NCBI RefSeq assembly: GCF_043555935.1
Contig: NZ_JBIGIB010000003.1
Location: 682,001-746,000 of the forward strand
DNA: 64,000 nt
From: Pelomonas baiyunensis
GTDB taxonomy: Bacteria > Pseudomonadota > Gammaproteobacteria > Burkholderiales > Burkholderiaceae_C
Reading direction: 5' to 3'
The position numbers and the translations under genes are program-made. Of this stretch, positions 25,072-33,576 are shown piece after piece. Positions within the stretch are counted from its first letter, which is position 1; the number at the start of each line of letters is the position of its first letter. The notes under the pieces were generated by a model, which had not been told where the DNA came from, ran no database searches, and saw only the letters and a list, made by a program, of their open reading frames with translations.

Positions 25072-25101
25072 TGTCGGACGGCGCTGGGCCAGCTGTAGGA
25101 C
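25072..25101. promoter_or_regulatory. TGTCGGAC and TGTAGGAC boxes 22 bp apart
   Basis: TGTCGGAC (25072-25079) and TGTAGGAC (25094-25101) are in the same orientation with starts 22 bp apart, about two helical turns. They lie between the BON lipoprotein gene and the NarL regulator gene, which are divergent. This suggests cooperative binding on one DNA face and autoregulation; no binding data exist here. Confidence 0.45.
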
Positions 25102-25185
25102 AGGCGGCGCGGCCCGGGCGTGGTCACGTCGGCGTGGCGCTGCTACGCTGCCGGCCCGCTCCCCAACTCCTTGCATCCCCGGCCC

Positions 25186-25836
25186 ATGATCCGCATCGGC
25201 ATCGTTGACGACCACGCCATCGTGCGGGCCGGCCTGCGCCAGTTCCTGTCCGAGCACGTGGACCTGCGCGTGACAGCCGAGGGCGGCACCGGGCGCGAGG
25301 CGCTGGAGATGGCGCGTGCCGGCACGGTGGATGTGCTGCTGCTGGACATTTCCATGCCCGACCAGAGCGGTGTGGACGCGCTGGCGGCAATCAAGGCGCG
25401 ATTCCCGGACCTGCCGGTGCTGATCCTGAGTGGCTTCCCCGAGGCGCACTACGCCACGACCTTGCTGCGCCAAGGGGCCAGCGGCTATCTGAACAAGGAA
25501 TGCGACCCGGAGGAGATTGCCGACGCGGTGCGCGTGGTGGCCCGGGGGCGGCGCTACATCAGCCCGGCCGTGGCCGAGCAGTTGGCCGACAGCGTGGCCG
25601 GCGCGGGTGGGGCGGCGGGCGCGGCCGATCGGCCGGCGCACGAGGCGCTGTCTGAGCGGGAGTTTCAGGTGTTCTTGCGGCTCGCCCGCGGCGAGACCGT
25701 GGGGCACATGGCCGATGCGCTGTGCCTGAGCGTCAAGACCGTCAGCACCTACCGCACCCGCGTGCTGGAGAAGCTGCGCCTGGCCACCAACAGCGACCTG
25801 ACTTACTACGCGCTCAAGAACGGGCTCATCGAGTGA
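25186..25836 (+). CDS. NarL/LuxR-family response regulator
   Basis: 216 aa from ATG 25186. Receiver: IGIVDDHAIVRAGLRQFL, phospho-Asp in VLLLDISMPDQSG, and Lys in GYLNKECDPEE. The C-terminal LuxR helix-turn-helix starts LSEREFQVFLRLARGETVGHMADALCLSVKTVSTYR. The classical order suits a NarX-type kinase such as the one encoded at 22634-24127. TGTAGGAC-type boxes upstream of this gene, of the BON gene, of the receiver-kinase operon and of the GGDEF gene make it the best local candidate to bind them. Confidence 0.94.
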   Translation: MIRIGIVDDHAIVRAGLRQFLSEHVDLRVTAEGGTGREALEMARAGTVDVLLLDISMPDQSGVDALAAIKARFPDLPVLILSGFPEAHYATTLLRQGASGYLNKECDPEEIADAVRVVARGRRYISPAVAEQLADSVAGAGGAAGAADRPAHEALSEREFQVFLRLARGETVGHMADALCLSVKTVSTYRTRVLEKLRLATNSDLTYYALKNGLIE

Positions 25837-26050
25837 GGGCCACCACGGCGACGGCGTGCTCGCCCTCGCTGTGCAACGCCACCAACGCCCACGGCAGGGC
25901 TGATTCGTAGCCCACGTCCACCTCCACCGCCGCCGGTGCGGCGGCCCACCAGGCGGCCAACGTGGGCCAGCGGGGGCGGTGCGAGGCCCGGGGCTGGATG
26001 CAGGGGCGGTCAGTGGACAGGGCGGTGAGGTTGCGAGCGGCACGGGCCAT
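25826..26050 (-). CDS. Small hypothetical protein (74 aa)
   Basis: ATG 26050 follows AGGAG at seven bases, a strong ribosome-binding site and the main support. The protein has a basic N-terminus (MARAARNLTALSTDRP) and a Val/Ala-rich end with EVDVGYESALPWALVAL. Its 3' end overlaps the NarL regulator gene end by 11 bases on the other strand. No family was recognised. Confidence 0.45.
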   Translation of the reverse strand: MARAARNLTALSTDRPCIQPRASHRPRWPTLAAWWAAAPAAVEVDVGYESALPWALVALHSEGEHAVAVVALTR

Positions 26051-26183
26051 GTCGGGCTCCTGGGTGAACGGAGCCTGCAGCATCGCGCTGCGTGGGGGCC
26101 GGTGCTGTCGGTCGCGCGCGGGGTGTCGTGTCAGCGGTGGCTGACAACGTGGCGCGTTTGCGGTGACGGCGCGCGCCCCCCCC

Positions 26184-27770
26184 TCAGCCCGCCAGGGCGG
26201 CCGCCAGCAGCGCCGCAGCTTGCGGCACGGGCTGCGTGCCCAGCATGCGGCCGTCGCTGCTGAAGCGGGTGGTCACGAAGGCGTCGGCCGCGGCGGTGCT
26301 GGCTTGCTCGCGCATCAGCACGGCCTGGGCGCACAGCACCAGGCCCTGCGCCACGCGGCGGGCCTGGGCTTCCAGCGCGGCGGGGTCGCCGGTCAGCAAG
26401 CGGCGCAGGCGCTGGGCCTCGGCCTGCACCGGCGCGTCCGGGCTGTGGGCGAAGCCGTCCAGCAGCGCCAGGGCCACGTCGGGCTCGCGGGCGATGGCGC
26501 GCAGCACGTCCAGCGCCATCACGTTGCCCGAGCCTTCCCAGATGGAATTCACCGGTGCCTCGCGGTACAGCCGGCCCAGCACGCCGTCTTCCACATAGCC
26601 GTTGCCGCCCAGCAGCTCCATCGCCTCGCCGGTGCATTCAATCGCGCGCTTGCACACCCACAGCTTGGCGGCCGGCGTCATCAGCCGCTGCCAGGCAGGC
26701 TCGCCGTGCTCGAAGCCGCGCGCCAGGCGCAGCATCAGGCGCATCGCGGCCTCGCTTTCCAGGGCCAGGTCGGCCAGCACGGTCTGCATCAAGGGTTGCT
26801 CGGCCAGCGCCCGGCCGAAGGCGTGGCGTTCGCGTGCGTTGTGCAGCGCCTGCACCAGCCCGGCCCGCAGCAAGGCGGCGCTGCCAATCACGCAGTTCAG
26901 CCGGGTGTAGCCGGCCATCTCGACGAGCGTCGGGATGCCGCGCCCCTCCTGGCCCACGCGCTGTGCCCAGGCGCCGTGGAACTCCACCTCGCTGCTGCAG
27001 TTGCTGCGGTTGCCCACTTTGTCTTTCAGCCGCTGCAGGTGCACCGCGTTGCGCTGGCCATCCGGTGTGTAGCGCGGCAGCCAGAAGCAGGTGGGCCCTG
27101 CCTCGGTGCGGGCCAGCACCAGGTGGGCGTCGCTGGTGGGCGCCGAGAAAAACCATTTGTGCCCGGTCAGGGCATGGCTGCCGTCGGCCTGCGGCACGGC
27201 GGTGGTGGTGATGCGGCGCAGGTCCGAGCCGCCCTGCTTTTCGGTCATGCCCATGCCCACCCAGAGGCTGGCCTTGTGGGCGATGGGCGCGTCTTGCGGG
27301 TCGTGGGCACGGCTGAACAGCCCGTCGCGCACGGTCGCGAACAAGGCCGGTTCGCGCATCAGCACCGGAATGGCGGCCTGCGTCATGGTGGCCGGGCACA
27401 GGCTGCCGGCCTCCACCTGGCCGTGCAGGTAGCAGCCGGCGGCGAACTTCGCCCAGCGGCCGGGCGTGTCGGTGGCGAACACGTCGGCCACCAGACCCTC
27501 GCCGCGGTACATCGCCAGCAGCGTGTGCCACGCGGGGTGGAAGTCCACCCGGTCCACGCGGCGCCCGCGGGCGTCCAGCGTGTGCAGCTGCGGGCCGTGG
27601 CGGTTGGCGTCGCGCGCCAGTTGCTCGGTGTGGGCCTGACCCAGCTGCTCGCCGTAGCGGGTGAGGGGCGCCACGGCGTGGGGTGCGGTGGCGAGCAGCG
27701 CGGCGTGCAGGGCTGGGTCGGTGGTGAGCCGGTTGTGGCCCACCCAGTCGTCCACGAGGTTGTCGGCCAT
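26184..27770 (-). CDS. AidB-like acyl-CoA dehydrogenase family flavoprotein
   Basis: 528 aa from ATG 27770, longer than usual acyl-CoA dehydrogenases (about 390 aa), as in the AidB subfamily. Flavin-binding segments are visible: GMGMTEKQGGSDLRRITT, KWFFSAPTSDAHLVLAR and the C-terminal MELLGGNGYVEDGVLGRLYREAPVNSIWEGSGNVMALDVLR, typical of AidB. AidB of E. coli belongs to the adaptive response to alkylation and binds DNA, but its substrate is unsettled. It is the last gene of a lactonase-creA-GGDEF-AidB run, 19 bp behind the GGDEF stop. No Ada-like genes are near. Confidence 0.85.
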   Translation of the reverse strand: MADNLVDDWVGHNRLTTDPALHAALLATAPHAVAPLTRYGEQLGQAHTEQLARDANRHGPQLHTLDARGRRVDRVDFHPAWHTLLAMYRGEGLVADVFATDTPGRWAKFAAGCYLHGQVEAGSLCPATMTQAAIPVLMREPALFATVRDGLFSRAHDPQDAPIAHKASLWVGMGMTEKQGGSDLRRITTTAVPQADGSHALTGHKWFFSAPTSDAHLVLARTEAGPTCFWLPRYTPDGQRNAVHLQRLKDKVGNRSNCSSEVEFHGAWAQRVGQEGRGIPTLVEMAGYTRLNCVIGSAALLRAGLVQALHNARERHAFGRALAEQPLMQTVLADLALESEAAMRLMLRLARGFEHGEPAWQRLMTPAAKLWVCKRAIECTGEAMELLGGNGYVEDGVLGRLYREAPVNSIWEGSGNVMALDVLRAIAREPDVALALLDGFAHSPDAPVQAEAQRLRRLLTGDPAALEAQARRVAQGLVLCAQAVLMREQASTAAADAFVTTRFSSDGRMLGTQPVPQAAALLAAALAG

Positions 27771-27789
27771 GGTGCGCAGTGGGATGGGG

Positions 27790-28947
27790 TCAGTCGGCCA
27801 GACCCGGCTCGGCCTGCATCTGGCTGCGGCCGGCACGCACGGCTTCGTACAGCGCGGTTTCGGCGCGGCGTTGCAGGTCGGCAATGTTGCGGTCGCCCGG
27901 GCGCAGCTTGGCCCAGCCGGCGCTGAAGCTCAGCGTCAGCCCCAGCTCGGCCGGGGCGCGTTCGGCCAGCGCGGTGCGCAGCCGCAGGTCCAGCGCTTGC
28001 GGGCCTTCGGGCTGGCAGCGGGCCATCAGCACGCCAAAGCGCTGCGTGCCCAGGCGGCCGGCCACGTCGCCCAGGCGCATCTGGGTTTGCACACAGCTGC
28101 CGAACAGGGCGAGCGCCCGGTCGGCGAGGTCCAGGTCGTGCTCGGTCTGCAGGCGGTCGAAGTGGTCCAGCTCCACCACCACCAGCGCCAGCGGTTCGTC
28201 GTAGCGGCGGGCCATGGAGATGAGGTCCACCGAGCGCTTCACGAACGCGGGGCGGTCGGTCAGGCCGGTGAGGCCGTCGGTTTGCGCCAGGTGCGCGAGC
28301 TCCGCCTCGGTCTGGCCTCGCCAGGCCAGCAGCAGCATGGGCAGCGTGAGCAAGAGCGCCAGCTGGCCGGCCAGGGCCAGCAGCAGGTCGGGCGTGGGTG
28401 AGGGGACGCCGAACTGCGTGACGGTCGCGCGCGCCAGCAGCGCCACGCCCAGCGGCAGCACGGCCGCCAGCCCCAGCAGCCGCCAGCGCCGCGTGGCCAG
28501 GCCCTGCAGCACGCTGGCGCGGCCCGGCTGCGTGAGCGCCACGCCCAGCCAGGCCAGTTGCAACGCCAGGCCCAGGTCGGCCCAGGTTTGTGCGGCGGCG
28601 CGGTCGTGCCACAGCAGCGCGTAGCCCAGGCCCAGCACGGCCGGGGCCGCTCCCATCACCGGGCGGCCGCGGCGGCGGCGCAGCCATTCGCCCAACGCAC
28701 ACCACAGGGCCGCCAGCCCGGCGCTCAGCGCCACCACGCCCGCGCTGTGCAGCACCAGTTGCGGGCCCACCCGGGCCGTAACGGCTGGGCTCACCAGCGC
28801 CAGGCCCAGGGCCAGCGCAAGCAGCCCGCCCTGTGCCCAGCGCCCGCCGGCCTGGCCGCTGCGCACGCCCATCAGCGTGACGAGCACCAGCGCGGCCACC
28901 AGGGCCTGCAGCGGCAGCAGCGTGAACAGCGCTTCGGTGAAGCTCAT
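27790..28947 (-). CDS. Membrane GGDEF protein with degenerate active site
   Basis: 385 aa: six to seven membrane helices in residues 1-215, then a GGDEF domain (AHLAQTDGLTGLTDRPAFVK and ALVVVELDHFDRLQTEHD). The signature that should be GG[DE]EF reads RLGTQRFGVLM, so both Gly and acidic residues are altered and cyclase activity is unlikely. It may sense c-di-GMP or GTP, or be a membrane signalling scaffold. Its ATG overlaps the creA stop (ATGA), so it is translationally coupled to creA, and the AidB-like gene follows 19 bp later. Confidence 0.85.
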   Translation of the reverse strand: MSFTEALFTLLPLQALVAALVLVTLMGVRSGQAGGRWAQGGLLALALGLALVSPAVTARVGPQLVLHSAGVVALSAGLAALWCALGEWLRRRRGRPVMGAAPAVLGLGYALLWHDRAAAQTWADLGLALQLAWLGVALTQPGRASVLQGLATRRWRLLGLAAVLPLGVALLARATVTQFGVPSPTPDLLLALAGQLALLLTLPMLLLAWRGQTEAELAHLAQTDGLTGLTDRPAFVKRSVDLISMARRYDEPLALVVVELDHFDRLQTEHDLDLADRALALFGSCVQTQMRLGDVAGRLGTQRFGVLMARCQPEGPQALDLRLRTALAERAPAELGLTLSFSAGWAKLRPGDRNIADLQRRAETALYEAVRAGRSQMQAEPGLAD

Positions 28948-29423
28948 TTCTTCAGCGGGATCGGGGTGTCGCGCGGCACGGGCACGGCGGTCACGCTGTT
29001 CTTGGGGGAGCCGTCGATCAGGCGGTCGGAGTAGGTCAGGTACACCAGCGTGTTGCGCTGCGCGTCGGCCATGCGCACGATGCGCAGCTTCTTGAACACC
29101 AGCGAGATGCGCTCGTTGAACACCTCTTCCTGCTTGGCCAGCGGCTGCGTGATGCTGATGGGGCCGACCTGGCGGCAGGCGATCGAGGCCTCGGCCTTGT
29201 CCTCCGCCAGGCCGATGGCGCCGCTGATGCCGCCCGTCTTGGCGCGCGACACGTAGCAGGTCACGCCCTGCACCTTGGGGTCGTCGTAGGCGTCGACCAC
29301 GATCTTGTGGTCCGGCCCGATGAGCTTGAACGCGGTGTCCACCGAACCGATGGGCTCAGCACCGGCGGCCGTGGCAGCCAACACCAGCACGAGGCTGGCC
29401 AGGGGGAGCGATCCAGTCTTCAT
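28944..29423 (-). CDS. creA: CreA family periplasmic protein
   Basis: 159 aa from ATG 29423 with a signal peptide (PLASLVLVLAATAAGA). The mature protein has the CreA hallmarks SVDTAFKLIGPDHKIVVDAYDDPKVQGVTCYVS and a second conserved stretch GAIGLAEDKAEASIACRQ, with two cysteines that can form a disulfide. Function in any organism is not established. It overlaps the degenerate GGDEF gene and lies nine bases after the lactonase stop, in a four-gene operon. Confidence 0.92.
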   Translation of the reverse strand: MKTGSLPLASLVLVLAATAAGAEPIGSVDTAFKLIGPDHKIVVDAYDDPKVQGVTCYVSRAKTGGISGAIGLAEDKAEASIACRQVGPISITQPLAKQEEVFNERISLVFKKLRIVRMADAQRNTLVYLTYSDRLIDGSPKNSVTAVPVPRDTPIPLKK

Positions 29424-29432
29424 CAACCCAGT

Positions 29433-30560
29433 CTAAAGCGCGCAAGCGGCTGCTGGCGAGGGCACGGCCGTCTGGCGCCCGGTGAAGCGCGGGGCTTCGG
29501 GGCGGCCGAGGTCGAAGTGGCTGAGTTGGTCGCTGCGCTGGTTGCACACATACAGGTGCCGGCCCACGCGGCCGGCGCTGCGGGGGTAGCTGCCGTGCAC
29601 CCAGTGGTGGTCCAGCAGGCGCGGGCGGCGCGGCTGGGCCAGGGCGATGACGGCCAGGCTGTCGTGCAGGCGGTTCAGCGCATAGAGGTGCCGCCCGCCG
29701 GGCGCCACCAGCAGGTCGGACGCGTAGCTGGTGCCCACGAAGCCTTCGGGCAGCACCGACATCTCGTGCAGCAGGCGCGGGCCGGCGTCGGTGAGTTCCA
29801 CGGTGGACAGCGTGGAGGATTCCTCCTGCAGCACGTACACCCAGCGCGGGTCGTCCGGGTGGAAGGCGAAGTGGCGCGGGCCGGAGCCCGGGCTCAAGGC
29901 GAGCTCCTGCGCGGCGGCCTGCGGCGCGCCGGCGGCCAGCGGCCACACCAGCAGCCGGTCGCGGCCCAGGTCGGTGCCCAGCAGCCAGCGGCCGTCGGGG
30001 CTGGGCTGGATCATGTGGGCGTGCGGTGCCTCGTGCCCGCTGCGGGCCAGGCTGCCCGGCGGGCCGCTGACCGCCTGGGCCGGGCCGAGCACGCAGGCCG
30101 CGCCTTCGCAACTGGCCCAGCTGTGCGCATCGGCCAGGCGGCCGTCGGCCTGCAGCGCCAGTGCGGCGAAGCGGGCGTCGCCGTAGTGCGCCACCCAGGC
30201 GTGGCCCGCGGCGAGGCTGAGCTGGCACGGGCCCCGGCCGCCGCTGGGCAGGCGTTGCAGCAGGTCCAGCCCGCCGCTTGCGGTGGGGGCATACACGGCC
30301 ACTTGGTCGCTGGCTTCTTCTGCGGCGTACAGGCGCCCGGCGTGGGCCACCAAGGCGCTGGGGCTGTGCGCGTTGGGGGTGAGGCCGGCCGGGCGCAGGC
30401 CGCCGTCCGGGGCGATGGAGAAGCTGTAGATCCCTTGGCCCTGGGGCGCGTAGGTGCCCACATGCAGGCGTTGGGGGGGAAGGGCAGGCGCGGGGGTGGC
30501 GGTGGACATCAGAGGGGCCAGGGTCAGGCCGGGCAGGGTCAGCAGGTGGCGGCGTTGCAT
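29433..30560 (-). CDS. Lactonase-family seven-bladed beta-propeller (Pgl-like)
   Basis: 375 aa. Beta-propeller repeats with HVGTYAPQGQGIYSFSI at the start, SPSALVAHAGRLYAAEEAS, HAHMIQPSPDGRWLLGTDLG, SGPRHFAFHPDDPRWVYVLQE and APGGRHLYALNRLHDSL match the YbhE-type 6-phosphogluconolactonase family. The N-terminus (MQRRHLLTLPGLTLAPLM) resembles a Tat-type or lipoprotein-like export signal, so the protein may act in the periplasm on another lactone. It leads the creA-GGDEF-AidB-like operon. Confidence 0.85.
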   Translation of the reverse strand: MQRRHLLTLPGLTLAPLMSTATPAPALPPQRLHVGTYAPQGQGIYSFSIAPDGGLRPAGLTPNAHSPSALVAHAGRLYAAEEASDQVAVYAPTASGGLDLLQRLPSGGRGPCQLSLAAGHAWVAHYGDARFAALALQADGRLADAHSWASCEGAACVLGPAQAVSGPPGSLARSGHEAPHAHMIQPSPDGRWLLGTDLGRDRLLVWPLAAGAPQAAAQELALSPGSGPRHFAFHPDDPRWVYVLQEESSTLSTVELTDAGPRLLHEMSVLPEGFVGTSYASDLLVAPGGRHLYALNRLHDSLAVIALAQPRRPRLLDHHWVHGSYPRSAGRVGRHLYVCNQRSDQLSHFDLGRPEAPRFTGRQTAVPSPAAACAL

Positions 30561-30649
30561 GGCAGGGGCCGGGGAATGGACAGCAGCGTCAGGTGGGGGT
30601 GGAGCATCGGCACCAGTCTCGCGCGGGGCGCGCCGGGCTCACAGCCACA

Positions 30650-31582
30650 TCATGCGCGCACCACGGCCAGGGTCGCGGGCTGCACCTGCACCTGGAATGC
30701 GCGAGCGGCGGGCAGGGGCTCGCCGTCCAGGGCCAGGGGCACGGGTGCGGGGCTGGTGACCTGCAGCGTGCGCACGCCGCTGAGCGCCACACGCGGGTGG
30801 CTGAGGTGCCGGCCCGCCAGCAGCCGGGGCATCATGGCCAGCGCGCCCAGGCGGCCGAAGGCGCCCACGCGCAGCAGTTGCAGCACGCCGTCGTCGATGC
30901 GGGCGCCCGGCGCGGCGGGCATGCCGCTGCCGTAGGTGGGGGTGTTGAGCGTGGACGCGAACAGCAGCGGGCCGTCGTGCAGCCGTTGGCCATCGGCCTG
31001 CACGCACAGGTGGTGGCAGCGCAGCCGTGCGATCTCGGCCAGCGTGGCCCACAGGTAGCGCGGTTGGCCGCGCAGCCAGGCGGGCGCGGCGTGGGCGCGC
31101 TGGGCGATGGCGGCATCGAACCCGGCGGTGAGGCTGGACATGAACCATTGCACCGGCCCGCCCTCGGCCTGGAACCGGCCCACGTCCATGGGCGGGGCCG
31201 GGGCGTGCAGGGCGTGGGCGAGGGCGTCACGCCAGGCCATCCCCGCCAGGCCCAGCGCACGGGCCAGGTCATTGCCGGTGCCGGCGGGCAGCAGGGCCAG
31301 TTGCAGGCGGCGCTCCAGCAGGGCGGGCAGCAGTTGGTGCACGGTGCCGTCGCCACCAGCCACCAGCACGCGGCTGCCTTCGGGCAGGGCCAGCAGTTGC
31401 TGGCGGGCGTCGTCGGGCGATGCGGGCAGGCTCACGCGCACACCGGGCAGCGCGGCCTGCAGCGGGGCGGCCAGCGCGGCGCAGCGGCCGCGGGCGGCGT
31501 GGGGGTTGAGCAGGCACAGGGCCGGCGGTGCGGAAGCGAACGGGGCGGCGCAGGCCGTGGCAGACGGGGTCACGGCCCGCAT
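30650..31582 (-). CDS. Diacylglycerol/lipid kinase (DAGK catalytic domain)
   Basis: 310 aa from ATG 31582. It has the DAGK/YegS signature: LLNPHAARGRC, VLVAGGDGTVHQLL (nucleotide loop) and LLPAGTGNDLARALGL, with LALDGEPLPAARAFQVQV at the C-terminus. It phosphorylates diacylglycerol or a related membrane lipid at the cytoplasmic face. It lies 89 bp upstream of the lactonase gene on the same strand and may be the first gene of that transcript. Confidence 0.9.
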   Translation of the reverse strand: MRAVTPSATACAAPFASAPPALCLLNPHAARGRCAALAAPLQAALPGVRVSLPASPDDARQQLLALPEGSRVLVAGGDGTVHQLLPALLERRLQLALLPAGTGNDLARALGLAGMAWRDALAHALHAPAPPMDVGRFQAEGGPVQWFMSSLTAGFDAAIAQRAHAAPAWLRGQPRYLWATLAEIARLRCHHLCVQADGQRLHDGPLLFASTLNTPTYGSGMPAAPGARIDDGVLQLLRVGAFGRLGALAMMPRLLAGRHLSHPRVALSGVRTLQVTSPAPVPLALDGEPLPAARAFQVQVQPATLAVVRA

Positions 31583-31712
31583 TGAAGCGGGGGCGGCGTC
31601 CCACGGCCATCGGCGCAGACCCTGGCCCAAACCGTGGTGGCGTGCCTACACTGGGGCGAGAGCAGTGCCGTTGGCTGGTCTGCTTCTCGGTTCCTGCTTT
31701 GGCGGATCGCGC

Positions 31713-32903
31713 ATGACCCTTCACGTGCCCACCCTGGTGCTGATGTTGGTGGTTGGCTTCGGCCTGCTCACGGCGCAGCTGTGGCTGGCCGGGCGCGGGG
31801 TGTTGCACCGCGGTGAGCTGCAGCGGCTGGGCTGGGCGGGCCTGGCGTTTTGCGCGGGCTTTGCCAGCTTTGTGATGCGCACCGGCGTGCCGGGCTGGCT
31901 GGCGTTGCTGATCGGCAACTGGTTGTTGATGGGCGGGCTGGTGGGCGTGGCGTCGGCCGTGTGCCGGCACCTGCTGAACCGCGACCTGCCGGTTTGGTAC
32001 TTTGGGCTGTGCCTGGTGGCGGTGCTGTCGGTGCCCGCGGCGCTGAACGTGGCCACGCCGGTGCGGGCGGGGGCGATGTCGGTGGCCATGGCGCTGCTGC
32101 TGATGCCCGCGGCAGCGCTGGCCGCGTGGCGGGGCTGGCGCGGCGAGCTGAGCTTTCGCGTGGTGACGGTGATGCTGGTGCTGGCCAGCGCGGCGCTGCT
32201 GGTGCGCGGGGTGCATGCGGCGCTGTGGCTGCAGTCGCTGCCCGAGGGCAACGACGCGTGGCAGACCTGGAGCAGCGCGATCTTCATGCTGGCCTTCATG
32301 GCGGTGCTGGCGGCGGGGTTCGGCTTCGTGCTGGCCAACTTCGAGCGCATGGCCAGCCAGATGCGCAAGCTCGCCAGCGTCGACGGCCTGACCGGCGCCT
32401 GCAACCACAACACCACGCTGTCGCTGCTGGCGCATGCCATGGAGCGCAGCCGGCGCGAGGGCCAGCCCGTCAGTTTTGTGATGCTGGACCTGGACCACTT
32501 CAAGCGCGTGAACGACCAACACGGCCACGTGGTGGGCGATCAGGTGCTGAAGGCGGTGGCGCAGTGCACGCGCGGGCGGCTGCGCGGGTCAGACGTGTTC
32601 GGGCGGCTGGGCGGCGAGGAATTCGGCCTGGTGCTGCCGGCCACCGGCGTGGGCGGGGCGCGGCACGTGGCCGAGCAGGTGCGCCAGGCGGTGGAAGCCT
32701 TGGTGCTGCAAGGCGACGCGGGCCGCACGCTGCGCGTGACGCTGTCGGCCGGCGTGGCGGAGGCCGCCTTCAGCGACACGCCGGAAACGCTGATGCACCT
32801 GGCCGACAAGGCCCTCTACCAAGCCAAGCAGCAGGGCCGCAACCGGGTGGTGGTGGCCGACGACTGGCTGCGCAACTCGTCGCTGCAGGGCGTGACCGGC
32901 TGA
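31713..32903 (+). CDS. Membrane diguanylate cyclase (GGEEF)
   Basis: 396 aa. About six membrane helices in the first 210 residues, without a recognised sensor fold, then an intact GGDEF domain: LASVDGLTGACNHNTTLSLL, VMLDLDHFKRVNDQHGH and RLGGEEFGLVLPAT. RGSD five residues ahead is an I-site for product inhibition. It probably makes cyclic di-GMP at the inner membrane. ATG 31713 precedes the first helix. A -10-like TACACT lies at 31648-31653, about 60 bp upstream. Confidence 0.92.
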   Translation: MTLHVPTLVLMLVVGFGLLTAQLWLAGRGVLHRGELQRLGWAGLAFCAGFASFVMRTGVPGWLALLIGNWLLMGGLVGVASAVCRHLLNRDLPVWYFGLCLVAVLSVPAALNVATPVRAGAMSVAMALLLMPAAALAAWRGWRGELSFRVVTVMLVLASAALLVRGVHAALWLQSLPEGNDAWQTWSSAIFMLAFMAVLAAGFGFVLANFERMASQMRKLASVDGLTGACNHNTTLSLLAHAMERSRREGQPVSFVMLDLDHFKRVNDQHGHVVGDQVLKAVAQCTRGRLRGSDVFGRLGGEEFGLVLPATGVGGARHVAEQVRQAVEALVLQGDAGRTLRVTLSAGVAEAAFSDTPETLMHLADKALYQAKQQGRNRVVVADDWLRNSSLQGVTG

Positions 32904-32931
32904 AACGTTGTGCGGATGAGCCGCTGAGGCG

Positions 32932-33528
32932 TCAGCAGTTCTCGTACTTCCAGTTGCGCGACTTGCCTTCCGCCAGCCAGGCCACCGCCTGGGCAATGCG
33001 GCGGGCGCGGGTGTCCTCGCGCTTGGCCTCCAACACCCATTCCAGGTAGTCGCGCTGCTTGCTGGGTGGAAACGCCTGGTAGGTGGCCGCTGCGGCTGGC
33101 ACACCCGCCAGCGCGGCGGCGAAGTCTGGCGGCATCTCCAGCGCGGCGCGCGGGGGGCGGTCGGCTTTCTGCGCGCGCGGGGCGCCTGAGCTCAGCAGCG
33201 CGGCGGCCGCCTGGATCTGGCGTTGAAGTTCGGCCGGTGGGGGCAGGTCGGCCAGGGTGGTGATGCGGCCGTAGTCGCCCATCGCACCGGTTTCGCCCGG
33301 GGCTGCGCCTTCGCGGGCCCAGAAACCGAAGGCGCAATGCGCCTTGAAGGCCGACATGCCGCAAAGCAGCTTGCCGTCCAGCAGGAAGTGCGGGCGGCTC
33401 CATTTCAGGGTTTCGGTCACCTCCGGGCAGGCTGCGTGCACCGCGGCGCGCAGGTGCTGCAGCAGCGGCTGCGCGAACGCCGGGGCGGCGCTCAGGTAGG
33501 CATCGATGCGGGGGTCGATCATGGGCAT
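32932..33528 (-). CDS. YdeI/OmpD-associated family protein
   Basis: 198 aa. The N-terminal part (PRIDAYLSAAPAFAQPLLQHLRAAVHAACPEV, then LKWSRPHFLLDGKLLCGMSAFKAHCAFGFW) is a DUF1801/YdhG-like domain. The C-terminus (PPDFAAALAGVPAAAATYQAFPPSKQRDYLEWVLEAKREDTRARRI) is the OmdA-like helical domain. The family is abundant but of unknown function. Start may be ATG 33528 or 33522. A TAGACT -10-like element lies five bases upstream, suggesting a leaderless mRNA. Confidence 0.88.
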   Translation of the reverse strand: MPMIDPRIDAYLSAAPAFAQPLLQHLRAAVHAACPEVTETLKWSRPHFLLDGKLLCGMSAFKAHCAFGFWAREGAAPGETGAMGDYGRITTLADLPPPAELQRQIQAAAALLSSGAPRAQKADRPPRAALEMPPDFAAALAGVPAAAATYQAFPPSKQRDYLEWVLEAKREDTRARRIAQAVAWLAEGKSRNWKYENC

Positions 33529-33533
33529 GGGCC

Positions 33534-33543
33534 AGTCTAGACT
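33534..33543. promoter_or_regulatory. Palindrome AGTCTAGACT with -10-like sequences on both strands
   Basis: The 10-bp palindrome places TAGACT on the minus strand five bases before ATG 33528, and another on the plus strand 33 bp before TTG 33577. It could provide overlapping -10 elements for both divergent genes. Confidence 0.35.
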
Positions 33544-33576
33544 TCGGCCCCCTGCCACCGCCCCCCGGACTGACCC

